Source: Bacteroidales bacterium
GTDB taxonomy: Bacteria; Bacteroidota; Bacteroidia; Bacteroidales; UBA932
Reading direction: 5' to 3'
Assembly (NCBI GenBank): GCA_017620335.1
Contig: JAFZQO010000002.1
Coordinates: 1-64,000 of the forward strand
DNA length: 64,000 nt
The number at the start of each line of letters is the position of its first letter. The stretch's first letter is position 1. The translations under genes and the position numbers were made by a program. The notes under the pieces were generated by a model, which was not told the origin of the DNA, searched no databases, and worked only from the letters and a program-made list of their open reading frames with translations. Of this stretch, positions 41,045-51,082 are shown piece after piece.

Positions 41045-42229
41045 ATGCTCTATCATCTTTTTGAAGCGCTCAAAGACTACGATTTCCCGGGACACGGCCT
41101 GATGGGCTACCTGTCCTTCAGGGCCATGCTCGCCAACGTGCTGGGCATGCTCTTCGCCTTCTTCGCGGGAGAGCCCATCATCCGCTGGCTCCAGCGCCGC
41201 CAGATCGGCGAGACCATCCGCGACCTCGGACTGGAGGGACAGATGCAGAAGAAAGGCACTCCCACGATGGGAGGAGTCATCATCATCGCCGCCACCCTGG
41301 TGGGCGTCCTGCTTGTGGCAGATCTGACCAACATATATACACAGCTCCTGCTCCTCACCACGCTGTGGTGCGGCGGCGTAGGCTTCGCCGACGACTACAT
41401 CAAGGTGTTCAAGCACAACAAGGAAGGCCTCAGGGAGCGGACAAAGATGCTCCTGCTGTTCGGCCTCGCCTTCTGCATCGCCCTGATAGTATGCGTCAGT
41501 CCGGCCATACCTACGGACAACCTCGTGACCACCATCCCGTTCTTCAAGGGCAATGAGTTCGACTATTCCTGGCTGTCGCCCTTCAAGGGCCAGCTCGGAG
41601 TGTACTGCACCTGGGGCATATACCTGGTGCTGATCATCTTCGTCATCCTCGCCTGCTCGAACGGCACCAACCTCACCGACGGAATGGACGGCCTCGCCGC
41701 CGGCACCTCCGCCATCGTGGGCGTCGTGATCGGCGTCCTGGGCTGGCTCGGCGGCAACGTCATCAACGCCGACTACCTGAACATAATGTACATTCCCGGC
41801 TCCGGAGAGGTCGCGGTATTCATGTCCGCGTTCGTGGGAGCCCTGATCGGCTTCCTGTGGTACAACTGCTATCCCGCCCAGGTATTTATGGGAGACACCG
41901 GAAGCCTGACGCTCGGCGGCATCATCGGCGTCGCCGCCGTCCTCATCCGCAAGGAGCTGCTACTGCCCATCCTGTGCGGAATCTTCCTCGTGGAGAGCCT
42001 GTCCGTCATCATCCAGAGGGCCTATTTCAAGAAAACCAAGAAGAAATACGGAGCCGGCCGCAGGGTGTTCAAGATGACCCCCCTGCACCACCATTTCCAG
42101 AAGGAAGGGATACCGGCCCTTATACAGAAACCGGTGCGCGCGCTGCCTGAGGCTAAGATTGTCGCACGCTTCTGGTTCGTGGAGATAATACTCGCAGTGG
42201 CGACGCTCGCCCTGCTCAAAGTCAGATAA
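41045..42229 (+). CDS. mraY: Phospho-MurNAc-pentapeptide translocase MraY
   Basis: Ten-segment inner-membrane enzyme that makes lipid I from undecaprenyl phosphate; 394 residues. Signatures: KKGTPTMGGVIII, the double Asp pair ADDYIKVFK, NLTDGMDGLAAGTSA with active-site Asp, and MGDTGSLTLGGIIG. The C-terminal MTPLHHHFQKEGIP is the conserved loop. It starts 17 bp after murE and precedes murD. Confidence 0.96.
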   Translation: MLYHLFEALKDYDFPGHGLMGYLSFRAMLANVLGMLFAFFAGEPIIRWLQRRQIGETIRDLGLEGQMQKKGTPTMGGVIIIAATLVGVLLVADLTNIYTQLLLLTTLWCGGVGFADDYIKVFKHNKEGLRERTKMLLLFGLAFCIALIVCVSPAIPTDNLVTTIPFFKGNEFDYSWLSPFKGQLGVYCTWGIYLVLIIFVILACSNGTNLTDGMDGLAAGTSAIVGVVIGVLGWLGGNVINADYLNIMYIPGSGEVAVFMSAFVGALIGFLWYNCYPAQVFMGDTGSLTLGGIIGVAAVLIRKELLLPILCGIFLVESLSVIIQRAYFKKTKKKYGAGRRVFKMTPLHHHFQKEGIPALIQKPVRALPEAKIVARFWFVEIILAVATLALLKVR

Positions 42230-42244
42230 GAAAAGATACAGTAT

Positions 42245-43585
42245 ATGTCAAGGATTGTAGTATTGGGAGGAGCCGAGAGCGGAGTTGGAGCCGCCGTGCT
42301 CGCCAAAGTGAAAGGATTCGACGTGTTCCTCTCCGACAAGGGGAAGATCGCGGACCATTATGCCGACACCCTCAGGGAATGGGGCATCCCCTTCGAGGAG
42401 GGACAGCATAGCGAGGACCTCATCCTCAACGCCGACGAGGTGGTTAAGAGCCCCGGCATCCCCACCGCCGCGCCCATGGTGCAGAAGCTCATTCAGCAGG
42501 GCACGCCCATCCTCTCGGAGATAGAGTTCGCGGGACGGTACGACACCGCGAAGAAGATCTGCATCACCGGCTCCAACGGCAAGACCACCACGACCTCGCT
42601 GATCTACTACCTGCTTCAGCAGGCCGGCCTCAACGTGGGCCTCGGCGGCAACATAGGCAAGAGCTACGCCTTCCAGGTAGCGACCGAGCACTATGATTAT
42701 TACGTACTGGAAATCAGCAGTTTCCAGCTGGACAACGTATATGATTTCCGCCCGGACATCGCCATCATCACCAACATCACCCCGGACCACCTCGACCGCT
42801 ACAACTACAACATGGAGGAGTACGTAAAGGCCAAGTTCCGCATCACCCGCAACCTCCGTCCCGAGGACTGCTTCATCTTCGACTCCGACGACGCCATCAC
42901 CATCGACCACCTGAACAAGATCATCATCCAGGCCAAGATGCTGCCCTTCACCCAGCAGGGGAAGGTCGAGCAGGGCGCCTACCTCGAAGGTGAGAAGATC
43001 ATCGTGAAGTACGAGGAAAGCGAGAGCGAGATCTATCTCAAGGAGCTCGCCCTCGGAGGCAAGCACAACATCTACAACTCCATGGCCGCGGCGCTCGCCG
43101 CCAAGGCCGTGGACATCGACGACGACGTTATCCGCGGCAGCCTCTCTACCTTCGAGCCTATCGAGCACAGGCTCGAGCCGGTGCTGAGCATCAAGGACGT
43201 CCTCTACATCAACGACTCCAAGGCCACCAACGTCGACTCGGCATGGTACGCGCTCGAATGCCAGACCAAGCCCGTGGTGTGGATAGCCGGAGGCAAGGAC
43301 AAGGGCAACGACTATTCGGTGCTGGACGACCTCGTGCGCGACAAGGTCAAGGCCATCGTCTGCATGGGCGTGGACAACGCCAAGCTGCACGCGCACTTCG
43401 AAGGCATAGTGGGGGCGGAGAACATGGTGGACGCCCTGTCAGCCGAGGCGGCCGTGAAGGCCGCGGCGGCGATGGCGTCCCCCGGCGACGTGGTGCTCCT
43501 GAGCCCCTGCTGCGCAAGCTTCGACCTCTTCCACAGCTACGAGGACAGGGGCGAGCAGTTCAAGAACGCCGTAAGGAACCTGTAA
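42245..43585 (+). CDS. murD: UDP-MurNAc-L-alanine:D-glutamate ligase MurD
   Basis: Adds D-Glu in cytoplasmic wall precursor synthesis; 446 residues. The N-terminal Rossmann region starts RIVVLGGAESGVGAAVLAK. The ATP loop is CITGSNGKTTTTSLIYYLL. Other blocks are LEISSFQLDN, ITNITPDHLDRY and the C-terminal YINDSKATNVDSAWYAL and LLSPCCASFDLFHSYEDRG. All catalytic positions are present. Confidence 0.96.
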   Translation: MSRIVVLGGAESGVGAAVLAKVKGFDVFLSDKGKIADHYADTLREWGIPFEEGQHSEDLILNADEVVKSPGIPTAAPMVQKLIQQGTPILSEIEFAGRYDTAKKICITGSNGKTTTTSLIYYLLQQAGLNVGLGGNIGKSYAFQVATEHYDYYVLEISSFQLDNVYDFRPDIAIITNITPDHLDRYNYNMEEYVKAKFRITRNLRPEDCFIFDSDDAITIDHLNKIIIQAKMLPFTQQGKVEQGAYLEGEKIIVKYEESESEIYLKELALGGKHNIYNSMAAALAAKAVDIDDDVIRGSLSTFEPIEHRLEPVLSIKDVLYINDSKATNVDSAWYALECQTKPVVWIAGGKDKGNDYSVLDDLVRDKVKAIVCMGVDNAKLHAHFEGIVGAENMVDALSAEAAVKAAAAMASPGDVVLLSPCCASFDLFHSYEDRGEQFKNAVRNL

Positions 43586-43597
43586 AGGGAGAAAGGG

Positions 43598-44971
43598 ATG
43601 GCGCAGAAAAGCAGGATATGGAATTTCTTCGACGGCCTGAAGGGTGACAAGGTCGTATGGATGATCGTGCTGACGCTGATCATGATATCGGCGGTCTGCA
43701 TCTTCTCCTCGACCTCCACCGTCAAGGAAGTGATGAACGGCACCCAGACCCGCGTGGACGTGGTTCTGGACCTCTTCAAGGTCATCGTATTCGGCATGCT
43801 CCTCCTGCTGGTCTGCTATAACTTCATAGGAGTCAGGGGATACCGCTTCCTGGCGAGGTTCGGCTTCATCGCGTCTGCGCTGATGCTCGTCGTAGTGGTG
43901 ACGCACTTCGACAGCCTGCCCTTCTTCAAGGCCGGACAGATCAACGGAGCCTGGCGCGTCATCAAGATCGGAGGTCTCCAGCTGCACATCTATGAGGTCA
44001 TCAAGGTGGCCATGGTCCTGTACCTGGCCTGGGCGGTGGACGCCTTCCAGCAGAAGAGGTTCCACATTGCAAACTGGCTCTCGAAGAAGGCGCATTTCCA
44101 CTGGCTGGGCAAACCCGGCTGGCAGAAGGTCATATACATCTATTTCCCGATGTTCTTCGTGATGCTGCTCATGGCGCTCGGCAGCGGCTCGAGCGCGGCG
44201 TTCATAGGGATAGTGATGTTCATGACCATCCTCGTGGGCGGCCTGAGCATCAAGGAGCTCATCGCGCCCGCCCTCGCGCTCATAGCCATCGTCGGAGCCC
44301 TGGCCCTCGTCAACAAGGTCACGGACGGGAAGATCCTGGAAGGGACGCGCGTGGAGACCTGGGTCAGCCGCATCAAGGGCAGCGGCGACGCGCTGGAGGA
44401 TTTCCATAACGCAAGGCCGAACTCTCCGGAGTACAACGCCGCACTGGACAAGCTCCGCCAGCCATACAGCGCCAAGATCGCCATCAAGCAGGGCGGTCTG
44501 CTGGGCAAGGGCGCCGGCCAGAGCACACAGCGCTACGTCGTGCCGGTCATGTACGAGGACTACATGTTCAGCTTCATAGTCGAGGAATATGGCCTCATCG
44601 GGGCACTGATAGTCATCATCCTGTACGTCAGCCTGCTGGCGCGCGGGTCGGTGATAGTGCGCAACTGCAAGGACAATTTCGGCAAGATAGCCGTCGCGGG
44701 ACTGATCCTGCTCATCAGCGGCCAGGCCATGCTGCACATGCTGGTCAACGCCGGGATAATACCTTTGACAGGACAGACACTGCCCATGATCAGCTACGGC
44801 TCCTCCTCGTTCATAGTGTTCTGCATAGCCTTCGGCGTGATCCTGTCGATCAGCCGCGAGGCGGCGAAGAAGATCGACAGGGAGACCCGCAAGGCCGAGC
44901 CGCTCACCATCACCCACGAGGGGATACAGGGCGAGCTCGACGCATTGGATGAATTTGAATCGGAGATTTAA
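43598..44971 (+). CDS. ftsW: SEDS peptidoglycan polymerase FtsW
   Basis: Multi-spanning SEDS glycosyltransferase that works with FtsI at the septum; 457 residues. Landmarks: KIGGLQLHIYEVIKVAM (family Q-P-S/E region), FMTILVGGLS and the end motif PLTGQTLPMISYGSSSF. There is a larger extracytoplasmic loop at about residues 250-310 with the catalytic-type Asp region. Cluster position between murD and murG marks it as FtsW rather than RodA. Confidence 0.94.
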   Translation: MAQKSRIWNFFDGLKGDKVVWMIVLTLIMISAVCIFSSTSTVKEVMNGTQTRVDVVLDLFKVIVFGMLLLLVCYNFIGVRGYRFLARFGFIASALMLVVVVTHFDSLPFFKAGQINGAWRVIKIGGLQLHIYEVIKVAMVLYLAWAVDAFQQKRFHIANWLSKKAHFHWLGKPGWQKVIYIYFPMFFVMLLMALGSGSSAAFIGIVMFMTILVGGLSIKELIAPALALIAIVGALALVNKVTDGKILEGTRVETWVSRIKGSGDALEDFHNARPNSPEYNAALDKLRQPYSAKIAIKQGGLLGKGAGQSTQRYVVPVMYEDYMFSFIVEEYGLIGALIVIILYVSLLARGSVIVRNCKDNFGKIAVAGLILLISGQAMLHMLVNAGIIPLTGQTLPMISYGSSSFIVFCIAFGVILSISREAAKKIDRETRKAEPLTITHEGIQGELDALDEFESEI

Positions 44972-44975
44972 GGAT

Positions 44976-46118
44976 ATGGAATACAGACCATTGCGCGCAA
45001 TCATCAGCGGAGGCGGCACGGGAGGGCACATCTTCCCGGCCATCTCCATCGCGGACAAGCTGAAGGAACTCAATCCCGATACCAAAATCCTCTTCGTCGG
45101 CGCCTACGGCAAGATGGAGATGGAGAAGGTCCCGGCAGCGGGATATACCATCATAGGGCTTCCGATACTCGGCCTGCAGCGCCAGCTCAACTGGGCTAAC
45201 ATCAAGAACGACCTCAAGGTGCCGTTCAAGCTCCTGCAGAGCCTGCGGAAGGCCGGGCGCATCATCGACGATTTCAAGCCGGAGATCGCCATAGGCGTGG
45301 GCGGCTATGCCAGCGCGCCGCTGCTGCGCGCCGCCACGCGCAAGGGCATCCCCGCCCTCATCCAGGAGCAGAACGGCTTCGCGGGCCTGACCAACAAGAT
45401 CCTTTCCAAGAAGGCCGGAAGCATCTGCGTTGCCTACGAAGGAATGGAGAGGTTCTTCCCCGCCGACAGGATAGTCTTCACCGGCAATCCCATACGCAAG
45501 GAGATCGTCCCCGTAACCTCTGAGATGAAGGAGGAGGGCATCGCCTTCTACGGCATGAATCCGGACAAGAAACACATACTCATCGTCGGCGGAAGCCTCG
45601 GCAGCCGCACCCTGAACGAGGCGATGAAGCGGTGGATATCCGACGGATGCCCCGGAGGGGAGGACGTCGAGGTGCTGTGGCAGTGCGGCAAGTACTACAA
45701 GCCTCAGGTGGACGCCTTCATGGAGGAAGCCCGGGCCAAGGCCCCGCTCGAGGGCGTGAAACACTCCGATTTCATCAAGAGGATGGACCTCGCGTACGCC
45801 ATGGCCGACGTGGTCATCTCCCGTTCCGGCGCCAGCTCGGTGTCCGAGCTCTGCGCAGCCAGGAAGGCGTCGATACTGGTCCCGTCCCCCAACGTGGCGG
45901 AGGACCACCAGACGCACAACGCAATGGCCCTGGTGCGCCGCGACGCCGCGGTGCTCGTCAAGGATTCGGAGGCCGGAGATAAGATGATGGCGGAGGCCGT
46001 CGCCCTCGCCCACGAACCTGAAAGGATAAAGGCCATGGAGACCAACATCGCGCCGCTGGCGCGCATGGACGCCGCCATGGACATCGCAAAGGAAGTTTAC
46101 AGACTGCTGGAGAAATGA
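44976..46118 (+). CDS. murG: Undecaprenyldiphospho-muramoylpentapeptide GlcNAc transferase MurG
   Basis: Peripheral membrane GT-B enzyme that makes lipid II; 380 residues. N-terminal glycine loop ISGGGTGGHIFPAISIAD, then IGVGGYASAPLLRAA and LIQEQNGFAGLTNKIL. The C-terminal donor domain has ILIVGGSLGSRTLNEA and VISRSGASSVSEL. I chose the ATG at 44976, 4 bp after the ftsW stop, over the frame from 44949. Its stop overlaps the murC ATG. Confidence 0.95.
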   Translation: MEYRPLRAIISGGGTGGHIFPAISIADKLKELNPDTKILFVGAYGKMEMEKVPAAGYTIIGLPILGLQRQLNWANIKNDLKVPFKLLQSLRKAGRIIDDFKPEIAIGVGGYASAPLLRAATRKGIPALIQEQNGFAGLTNKILSKKAGSICVAYEGMERFFPADRIVFTGNPIRKEIVPVTSEMKEEGIAFYGMNPDKKHILIVGGSLGSRTLNEAMKRWISDGCPGGEDVEVLWQCGKYYKPQVDAFMEEARAKAPLEGVKHSDFIKRMDLAYAMADVVISRSGASSVSELCAARKASILVPSPNVAEDHQTHNAMALVRRDAAVLVKDSEAGDKMMAEAVALAHEPERIKAMETNIAPLARMDAAMDIAKEVYRLLEK

Positions 46119-47461
46119 AGAACGTTTATTTCATAGGCATCGGAGGCATAGGCATGAGCGCCATCGCCCGCTATTTCAAGCGGAAGGGAATGGAGGTGTC
46201 GGGATACGACCGCACCCCCTCGGCCCTGACGGACGCTCTGCAGGAAGAGGGCATCGGCGTGCATTTCACGGACGATCCCGGGTTCATCCCGAAGGACGCG
46301 GACGAGACGCTGGTCATATACACCCCCGCCATACCTTCTGACAACAAGGAACTTACATTCGTGCGCAATCACGGCTACAGGGTGGTGAAACGCTCCCTGA
46401 GCCTCGGCGAGATCACGCGCGGGCAGAAGTGCCTGGCCGTCGCCGGCACGCACGGCAAGACCACCACCAGCACGCTGGTGGCCCACATACTGACGGAGGC
46501 CGGCGACGGCTGCTCCGCCTTCCTCGGGGGCATCTCCAAGAACTACGGAACCAACCTTCTGGTCAGCGAAGTTCCTACCGTCGTGGCCGAGGCGGACGAG
46601 TTCGACCGTTCGTTCCTGCAGCTTTATCCCGCCGTCGCCGTCATCACGGCCATGGATGCGGACCATCTGGACATCTACGGCGACCTCGAGCATGTGCAGG
46701 AGGCCTTCCGCGCCTTCGCTTCCCAGGTTTCGGGCGTGCTCATCAAGAAGCTGGGCCTGCCCGTCTCCTCCGAAGACACGAAGGCGAAAATCCACACCTA
46801 TCACTTCGACGACCCTGCCGCAGATTTCCACGCGGAGAACATCCGCCGCGGGGAGCTTGGGCACTACACCTTCGACCTCGTGTATCCGAGGGGCGTCATT
46901 AAGGACATCACCCCGGGCATACCGGGATGGATATACATAGAGAACAGCATAGCGGCGGCGGCCGTCTGCCTGGTCCACGGAACGGACCCGGAGGCCGTCA
47001 GGCATGCGATAGGGACGTTCCGCGGGGTCCTGCGGCGCATGGACGTGCACATCAACCGTCCCGGCCTGACCTACATCGACGATTATGCTCACCATCCGCA
47101 GGAGCTGGCAACCACCATCTCCTCCATCCGCGGCATGTTCCCCGGAAGGAAGCTGACGGCGGTTTTCCAGCCGCACCTTTACACGCGCACCAGGGACCTG
47201 GCGCCGGAGTTCGCCGCCGCCCTGAGCGCGGTGGACAAACTCATCCTGCTGGACATCTATCCCGCACGCGAGGAACCCATCCCGGGAGTCACGTCCGAGA
47301 TCATCTTCAAGGATGTCACGGCCCCGGAGAAAGTGATGGTCACAAAGGAGGAATTGCTGAAGACGCTCTCTGAGGAGCGTCCCGACGTGCTGGTTACCTT
47401 CGGGGCGGGCAACATAGACCGCTTCGTGGAGCCCATAACCGAAATGCTTGAAAAGGAATGA
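46115..47461 (+). CDS. murC: UDP-MurNAc:L-alanine ligase MurC
   Basis: First amino-acid-adding ligase; 448 residues. It begins VYFIGIGGIGMSAIARYFK, then the ATP loop AVAGTHGKTTTSTLVAH, EADEFDRSFLQLYP and DYAHHPQELATTI. The C-terminus is complete (FGAGNIDRF). It precedes ftsQ, whose start overlaps by 4 nt. The frame and length match the family. Confidence 0.96.
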   Translation: MKNVYFIGIGGIGMSAIARYFKRKGMEVSGYDRTPSALTDALQEEGIGVHFTDDPGFIPKDADETLVIYTPAIPSDNKELTFVRNHGYRVVKRSLSLGEITRGQKCLAVAGTHGKTTTSTLVAHILTEAGDGCSAFLGGISKNYGTNLLVSEVPTVVAEADEFDRSFLQLYPAVAVITAMDADHLDIYGDLEHVQEAFRAFASQVSGVLIKKLGLPVSSEDTKAKIHTYHFDDPAADFHAENIRRGELGHYTFDLVYPRGVIKDITPGIPGWIYIENSIAAAAVCLVHGTDPEAVRHAIGTFRGVLRRMDVHINRPGLTYIDDYAHHPQELATTISSIRGMFPGRKLTAVFQPHLYTRTRDLAPEFAAALSAVDKLILLDIYPAREEPIPGVTSEIIFKDVTAPEKVMVTKEELLKTLSEERPDVLVTFGAGNIDRFVEPITEMLEKE

Positions 47462-48234
47462 AAGCCAGGGTCCGCATACTCGTCTCCGTCGCGGTGCTAG
47501 CCGCACTGGTCGCGCTCTGCGCGCTCATCCACGCGGGAACCGCGCGGGAGAGGGCGCTGCGCACCTGCGAGGGCATACGCGTCGAGTACGCCGACGACTA
47601 TCGTTTCGTGAGCGAGCAGGACATCAAGGACTACCTGGACAAGTACTACGGAGCCTATATCGGACAGAGGCTGGACAGCATCAAGCTTCACAAGGTGGAG
47701 TCCATACTCGACGTGCAGAGCGCGATACTCAAGAGCGAGGCCTACACCACGGAGGACGGAATGCTCAACATACGCCTGACGCAGCGCGAGCCCGTAATCC
47801 GCTTCCAAAAAGGAGGTTACGGATTCTACGCCGACTGCAACGGCTTCCTTTTCCCCTTGCAGGAGAACTACACCACCCCCGTACCCGTGATGGACGGGGC
47901 GGTACCGCTCCAGTACTCGGAAGGGTTCAAGGGAGCACCGGAGACCGAGGTCGAAAGGGAATGGATCGCGGGCGTGGTCTCCCTGGTCGACTACATGGAA
48001 AAATCACGCATCTGGGCAGAGAACATAGTCCAGATGCACGTGGAGGCCGACGGGGACATAGTTATGATACCCCGCCAGGGCGGCGAGCGCTTCATCTTCG
48101 GCAGCCCCTTCGGGGCGAAGGACAAGTTCGACCGCATGTCGGACTACTACCGCTACATCCTTCCAGAAAAGGGCGAAGGCTACTACAGGACAGTGAACGT
48201 AAAATTCGATAAACAGATTATTTGTAAAAAATAA
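47458..48234 (+). CDS. ftsQ: Cell division protein FtsQ
   Basis: Bitopic divisome protein, 258 residues. One N-terminal membrane segment (ILVSVAVLAALVALCALIHA) is followed by a POTRA-like region (DYRFVSEQDIKDYLDKYYG, SILDVQSAILKSEAYTTED; short cores) and the beta domain. Bacteroidota FtsQ is poorly conserved, so position between murC and ftsA is the main proof. A 254-residue alternative frame over the same region is a shadow. Confidence 0.85.
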   Translation: MKARVRILVSVAVLAALVALCALIHAGTARERALRTCEGIRVEYADDYRFVSEQDIKDYLDKYYGAYIGQRLDSIKLHKVESILDVQSAILKSEAYTTEDGMLNIRLTQREPVIRFQKGGYGFYADCNGFLFPLQENYTTPVPVMDGAVPLQYSEGFKGAPETEVEREWIAGVVSLVDYMEKSRIWAENIVQMHVEADGDIVMIPRQGGERFIFGSPFGAKDKFDRMSDYYRYILPEKGEGYYRTVNVKFDKQIICKK

Positions 48235-48238
48235 GGAT

Positions 48239-49777
48239 ATGGACGACAGATACATAGCGGCCGTCGACCTGGGAACGTCGAAGATTGCCGTTACAGTGGC
48301 ACAGGTCAGCAGCAAGGGGGTCCAGATGCTTTACTACCGCGAGACCCCTTCCGAGGGCATACGCAACTCCTACGTGTTCAATCCCATGAAGGCGGCGGAG
48401 CGTGTGAAGGATGCCATCACCGACGCGGAGAATGAACTGAAGATCAAGATCCACCAGGTGGTGACGGGTCTCCCCCGCTACGAGGTGCATCAGGTGAACG
48501 CCAGGGCCGAGTTCGAACGCTCGGACGGTGAAAGCGCCATCACGCGCGAGGAGATAGACTTCCTCAAGAACAACGCGATCGACACCTACCCGCTTCCAGA
48601 TCCGGAAAGGCAGATCATGTACGGTGTAGTAGCCCAGTCTTTCACCACCGAGGAATACCTCAACGCCCGCGAGAGCGACATCGAGGGCATGGTCAGCGAC
48701 ACCCTCGAGGGCAACTTCAAGGTGTTCGTGGGCCGCAAGCGCCACAGCGACAACGTCGACCGCGTCATGAACCAGGTGGGCGTGGCGGTGGCCAAGAAGT
48801 ATTTCCTGCCGGAAATCACGGCGAATGCCATCCTCTCCGAAGAGGAGCGCGAGAACGGCGTGGCCCTGATCGAGATCGGCGCGGGAGCGACTTCGGTGAC
48901 CATCTACCACAACGACATCATGCGGTACTACTCCTCCATCCCCTTCGGAGGCAGGAGCATCACCTGCGACATCAAGCTCGAATGCGGCACATCCGAGAGC
49001 CTGGCGGAGAACATCAAGCTCGGCTACGGAGCCTGCATGCCCGAGAAACTCCTGACGCTCAGGGACAAGATCATCCAGATCAACAACCGCGAGTCCGGCT
49101 CATGCAAGCAGCTGTCGGTCAAGTATCTGTCCGAGGTCATCACCTGCCGCGTGCGCGAAATCATAGACGCCTGCCTCTACAAGATCCAGGAGAGCGGATT
49201 CGGCGGGAACCTGCGCAACGGCATAGTCCTGACCGGAGGCTCGGCCGTCATCCCCAACCTCTCGACCTACGTCAAGGAACTGTCCGGCTATAACATCCGC
49301 ATCGGATATCCCCGCCAGAAATTCTCCTTCGTGGGATGCCCCGAGATCAACGAAACCAGCGCCGTGGCGTCGGTAGGCATGGTCCTCGCCGCCAAGGACA
49401 ACCCCTACCTCAACTGCCTGTCGGAGCCTCCGGCAAGGTACGAGGAGGAGGAAGAGGAGGATATCCCTGTCGAGACCGCCGACGTGGAGGAGCCCGTCAT
49501 CCAGGATGAGCCCTACGTGGAGCCTGTATCCGTTGAAACGGAAGAGGAAAGCAGGCAGGAGGAAGGGAAGAAGGAGCCCGGAGTCCTTTCGAAACTGCGC
49601 GAGCGTAACGAAACGCGCAAGCGCGAGCGCGACGAGGCCAAGCGGATAAGGGAGGAGGAGAACAGGAAGAAGCGGATGAGGATAGTATGGAAGAATCCGC
49701 TCGACTCCATCACAAAGAAGGTCGGCTCGGCCGTAGGCAAGATGATTGACGAAGGATATGACAGAATGGAAGACTAA
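48239..49777 (+). CDS. ftsA: Cell division protein FtsA
   Basis: Actin-like membrane tether for FtsZ; 512 residues, longer than usual. The ATPase core has AAVDLGTSKIAVTVAQV (phosphate 1), VALIEIGAGATSVTIYHN (phosphate 2) and IVLTGGSAVIPNL (adenosine). After about residue 400 an acidic stretch (YEEEEEEDIPVETADVEE) is followed by an Arg/Lys-rich helix and a C-terminal amphipathic end (NPLDSITKKVGSAVGKMID). The last part is the expected membrane-targeting helix; the long charged linker is unusual. Confidence 0.94.
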   Translation: MDDRYIAAVDLGTSKIAVTVAQVSSKGVQMLYYRETPSEGIRNSYVFNPMKAAERVKDAITDAENELKIKIHQVVTGLPRYEVHQVNARAEFERSDGESAITREEIDFLKNNAIDTYPLPDPERQIMYGVVAQSFTTEEYLNARESDIEGMVSDTLEGNFKVFVGRKRHSDNVDRVMNQVGVAVAKKYFLPEITANAILSEEERENGVALIEIGAGATSVTIYHNDIMRYYSSIPFGGRSITCDIKLECGTSESLAENIKLGYGACMPEKLLTLRDKIIQINNRESGSCKQLSVKYLSEVITCRVREIIDACLYKIQESGFGGNLRNGIVLTGGSAVIPNLSTYVKELSGYNIRIGYPRQKFSFVGCPEINETSAVASVGMVLAAKDNPYLNCLSEPPARYEEEEEEDIPVETADVEEPVIQDEPYVEPVSVETEEESRQEEGKKEPGVLSKLRERNETRKRERDEAKRIREEENRKKRMRIVWKNPLDSITKKVGSAVGKMIDEGYDRMED

Positions 49778-49792
49778 AGGGAGGACAGCACC

Positions 49793-51076
49793 ATGAACGA
49801 GATATACAAAGGCACCGAATTCGACTGCATCGACGACATCCAGCCCACCGGCTGGGTACCGGCCAACGAATCCAGGATCTCCGTCATAGGAGTGGGCGGA
49901 GGCGGCTGCAACGCCGTAAACTACATGTTCAAGCAGAAGGTCCAGGGTTGCAACTTCATAGTCTGCAACACCGACAGGCAGGCGCTGGACGGCTGCGAGG
50001 TCCCCACCAAGATACAGATGGGACGCGGCCTCGGGGCGGGCACCAACTCGACCGCCGGCCGCAACGCCGCGCTGGACACCCAGGACCGCATAGCGGCCGT
50101 GGTTTTCGGGCAGCCCATCGACATGCTCTTCATCACCGCCGGCATGGGCGGCGGCACCGGGACGGGCGCCGCGCCGGTCATTGCCAAGATGTCCCGTGAA
50201 AGGGGCATCCTGACCGTGGCTGTCGTGACCCTTCCCTTCGAGAACGAGGGACCGGAGGCCCTGGGACGCGCAATCGACGGCATCAACGAGCTGAAGAAGA
50301 ACGTCGACAGCCTCCTCATCATCAACAACGAGAAGCTCCACGAGCAGTTCGGCAAGCTCCTCATCCAGGAGGCCTTCCCCAAGGCTGACGAGGTGCTCGC
50401 CACCGCCGTGATGAGCGTGGTGGAGATCATCAAGAAGAAGGGCTATGTCAACGTGGACTTCGAGGATGTCAAGACAGTCATGAAGGACAGCGGCCTGGCG
50501 CTGATGGGCTGTGGCGTAGGCAAGGGCCAGAACCGCATCGACGACGCCATCGAGGCGGCCATCAACTCTCCGCTGCTCAACGACTTCGAGGTCAACACCG
50601 CCCAGAAGGTCCTGCTGAACATCACCGTGGCCAACAACGAGAACGGCATCGAGATGGACGACCTCAACGTCCTGACCAACAGGATCAGGGACGCCCTCGG
50701 AAAGTTCACGATGTTCAAGAGGGGCATCATCTGGAACGACGACCCCGACGCCGACGACACCATCAGGGTGACCGTCGTCGCCACCGGATTCGAGTATAAC
50801 AAGCTCAACAAGATAACCAACGTCGACCTGGGCAACCTCATCATCCTGGACAACGACTACGTCTTCGACAAGAAGCGCATCATGGACAGCGACGAGGGCC
50901 GCAGCCTGCCCGCCACCGAGGGCGGAGTGATCCAGACCATCGGGTTCAACACCCAGAGCAGCCATCCCGTCTTCGACGAGCAGAACAAGCCCGTCCTGCT
51001 GATGGAGAACGGCGAGGAGCTCAGCACCCTGGAGAACATCCCCGCCATCCGCAGGTCGTCACGGAACGAAAAGTAA
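49793..51076 (+). CDS. ftsZ: Cell division protein FtsZ
   Basis: Tubulin-like GTPase that forms the division ring; 427 residues. The GTP site is GVGGGGCNAVNYMF, GAGTNSTAGR and the signature GMGGGTGTGAAPV; the T7 loop is NVDFEDVKTVMKDSG. The end NIPAIRRSSR resembles the conserved C-terminal peptide that binds FtsA. A GGGAGG site 7-14 bp before the ATG (49779-49784) is an unusually strong Shine-Dalgarno for this phylum and suggests a raised translation rate. Confidence 0.97.
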   Translation: MNEIYKGTEFDCIDDIQPTGWVPANESRISVIGVGGGGCNAVNYMFKQKVQGCNFIVCNTDRQALDGCEVPTKIQMGRGLGAGTNSTAGRNAALDTQDRIAAVVFGQPIDMLFITAGMGGGTGTGAAPVIAKMSRERGILTVAVVTLPFENEGPEALGRAIDGINELKKNVDSLLIINNEKLHEQFGKLLIQEAFPKADEVLATAVMSVVEIIKKKGYVNVDFEDVKTVMKDSGLALMGCGVGKGQNRIDDAIEAAINSPLLNDFEVNTAQKVLLNITVANNENGIEMDDLNVLTNRIRDALGKFTMFKRGIIWNDDPDADDTIRVTVVATGFEYNKLNKITNVDLGNLIILDNDYVFDKKRIMDSDEGRSLPATEGGVIQTIGFNTQSSHPVFDEQNKPVLLMENGEELSTLENIPAIRRSSRNEK

Positions 51077-51082
51077 AGACAA

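Noticed and set aside
47448..48212. Alternative 254-residue frame over ftsQ
   Set aside because: Arg/Gly/His-rich shadow. The ftsQ frame has a membrane segment, POTRA features and the expected ATGA overlap with murC.
49100..50965. 621-residue open frame opposite ftsA and ftsZ
   Set aside because: Shadow frame across two genes; no domain.
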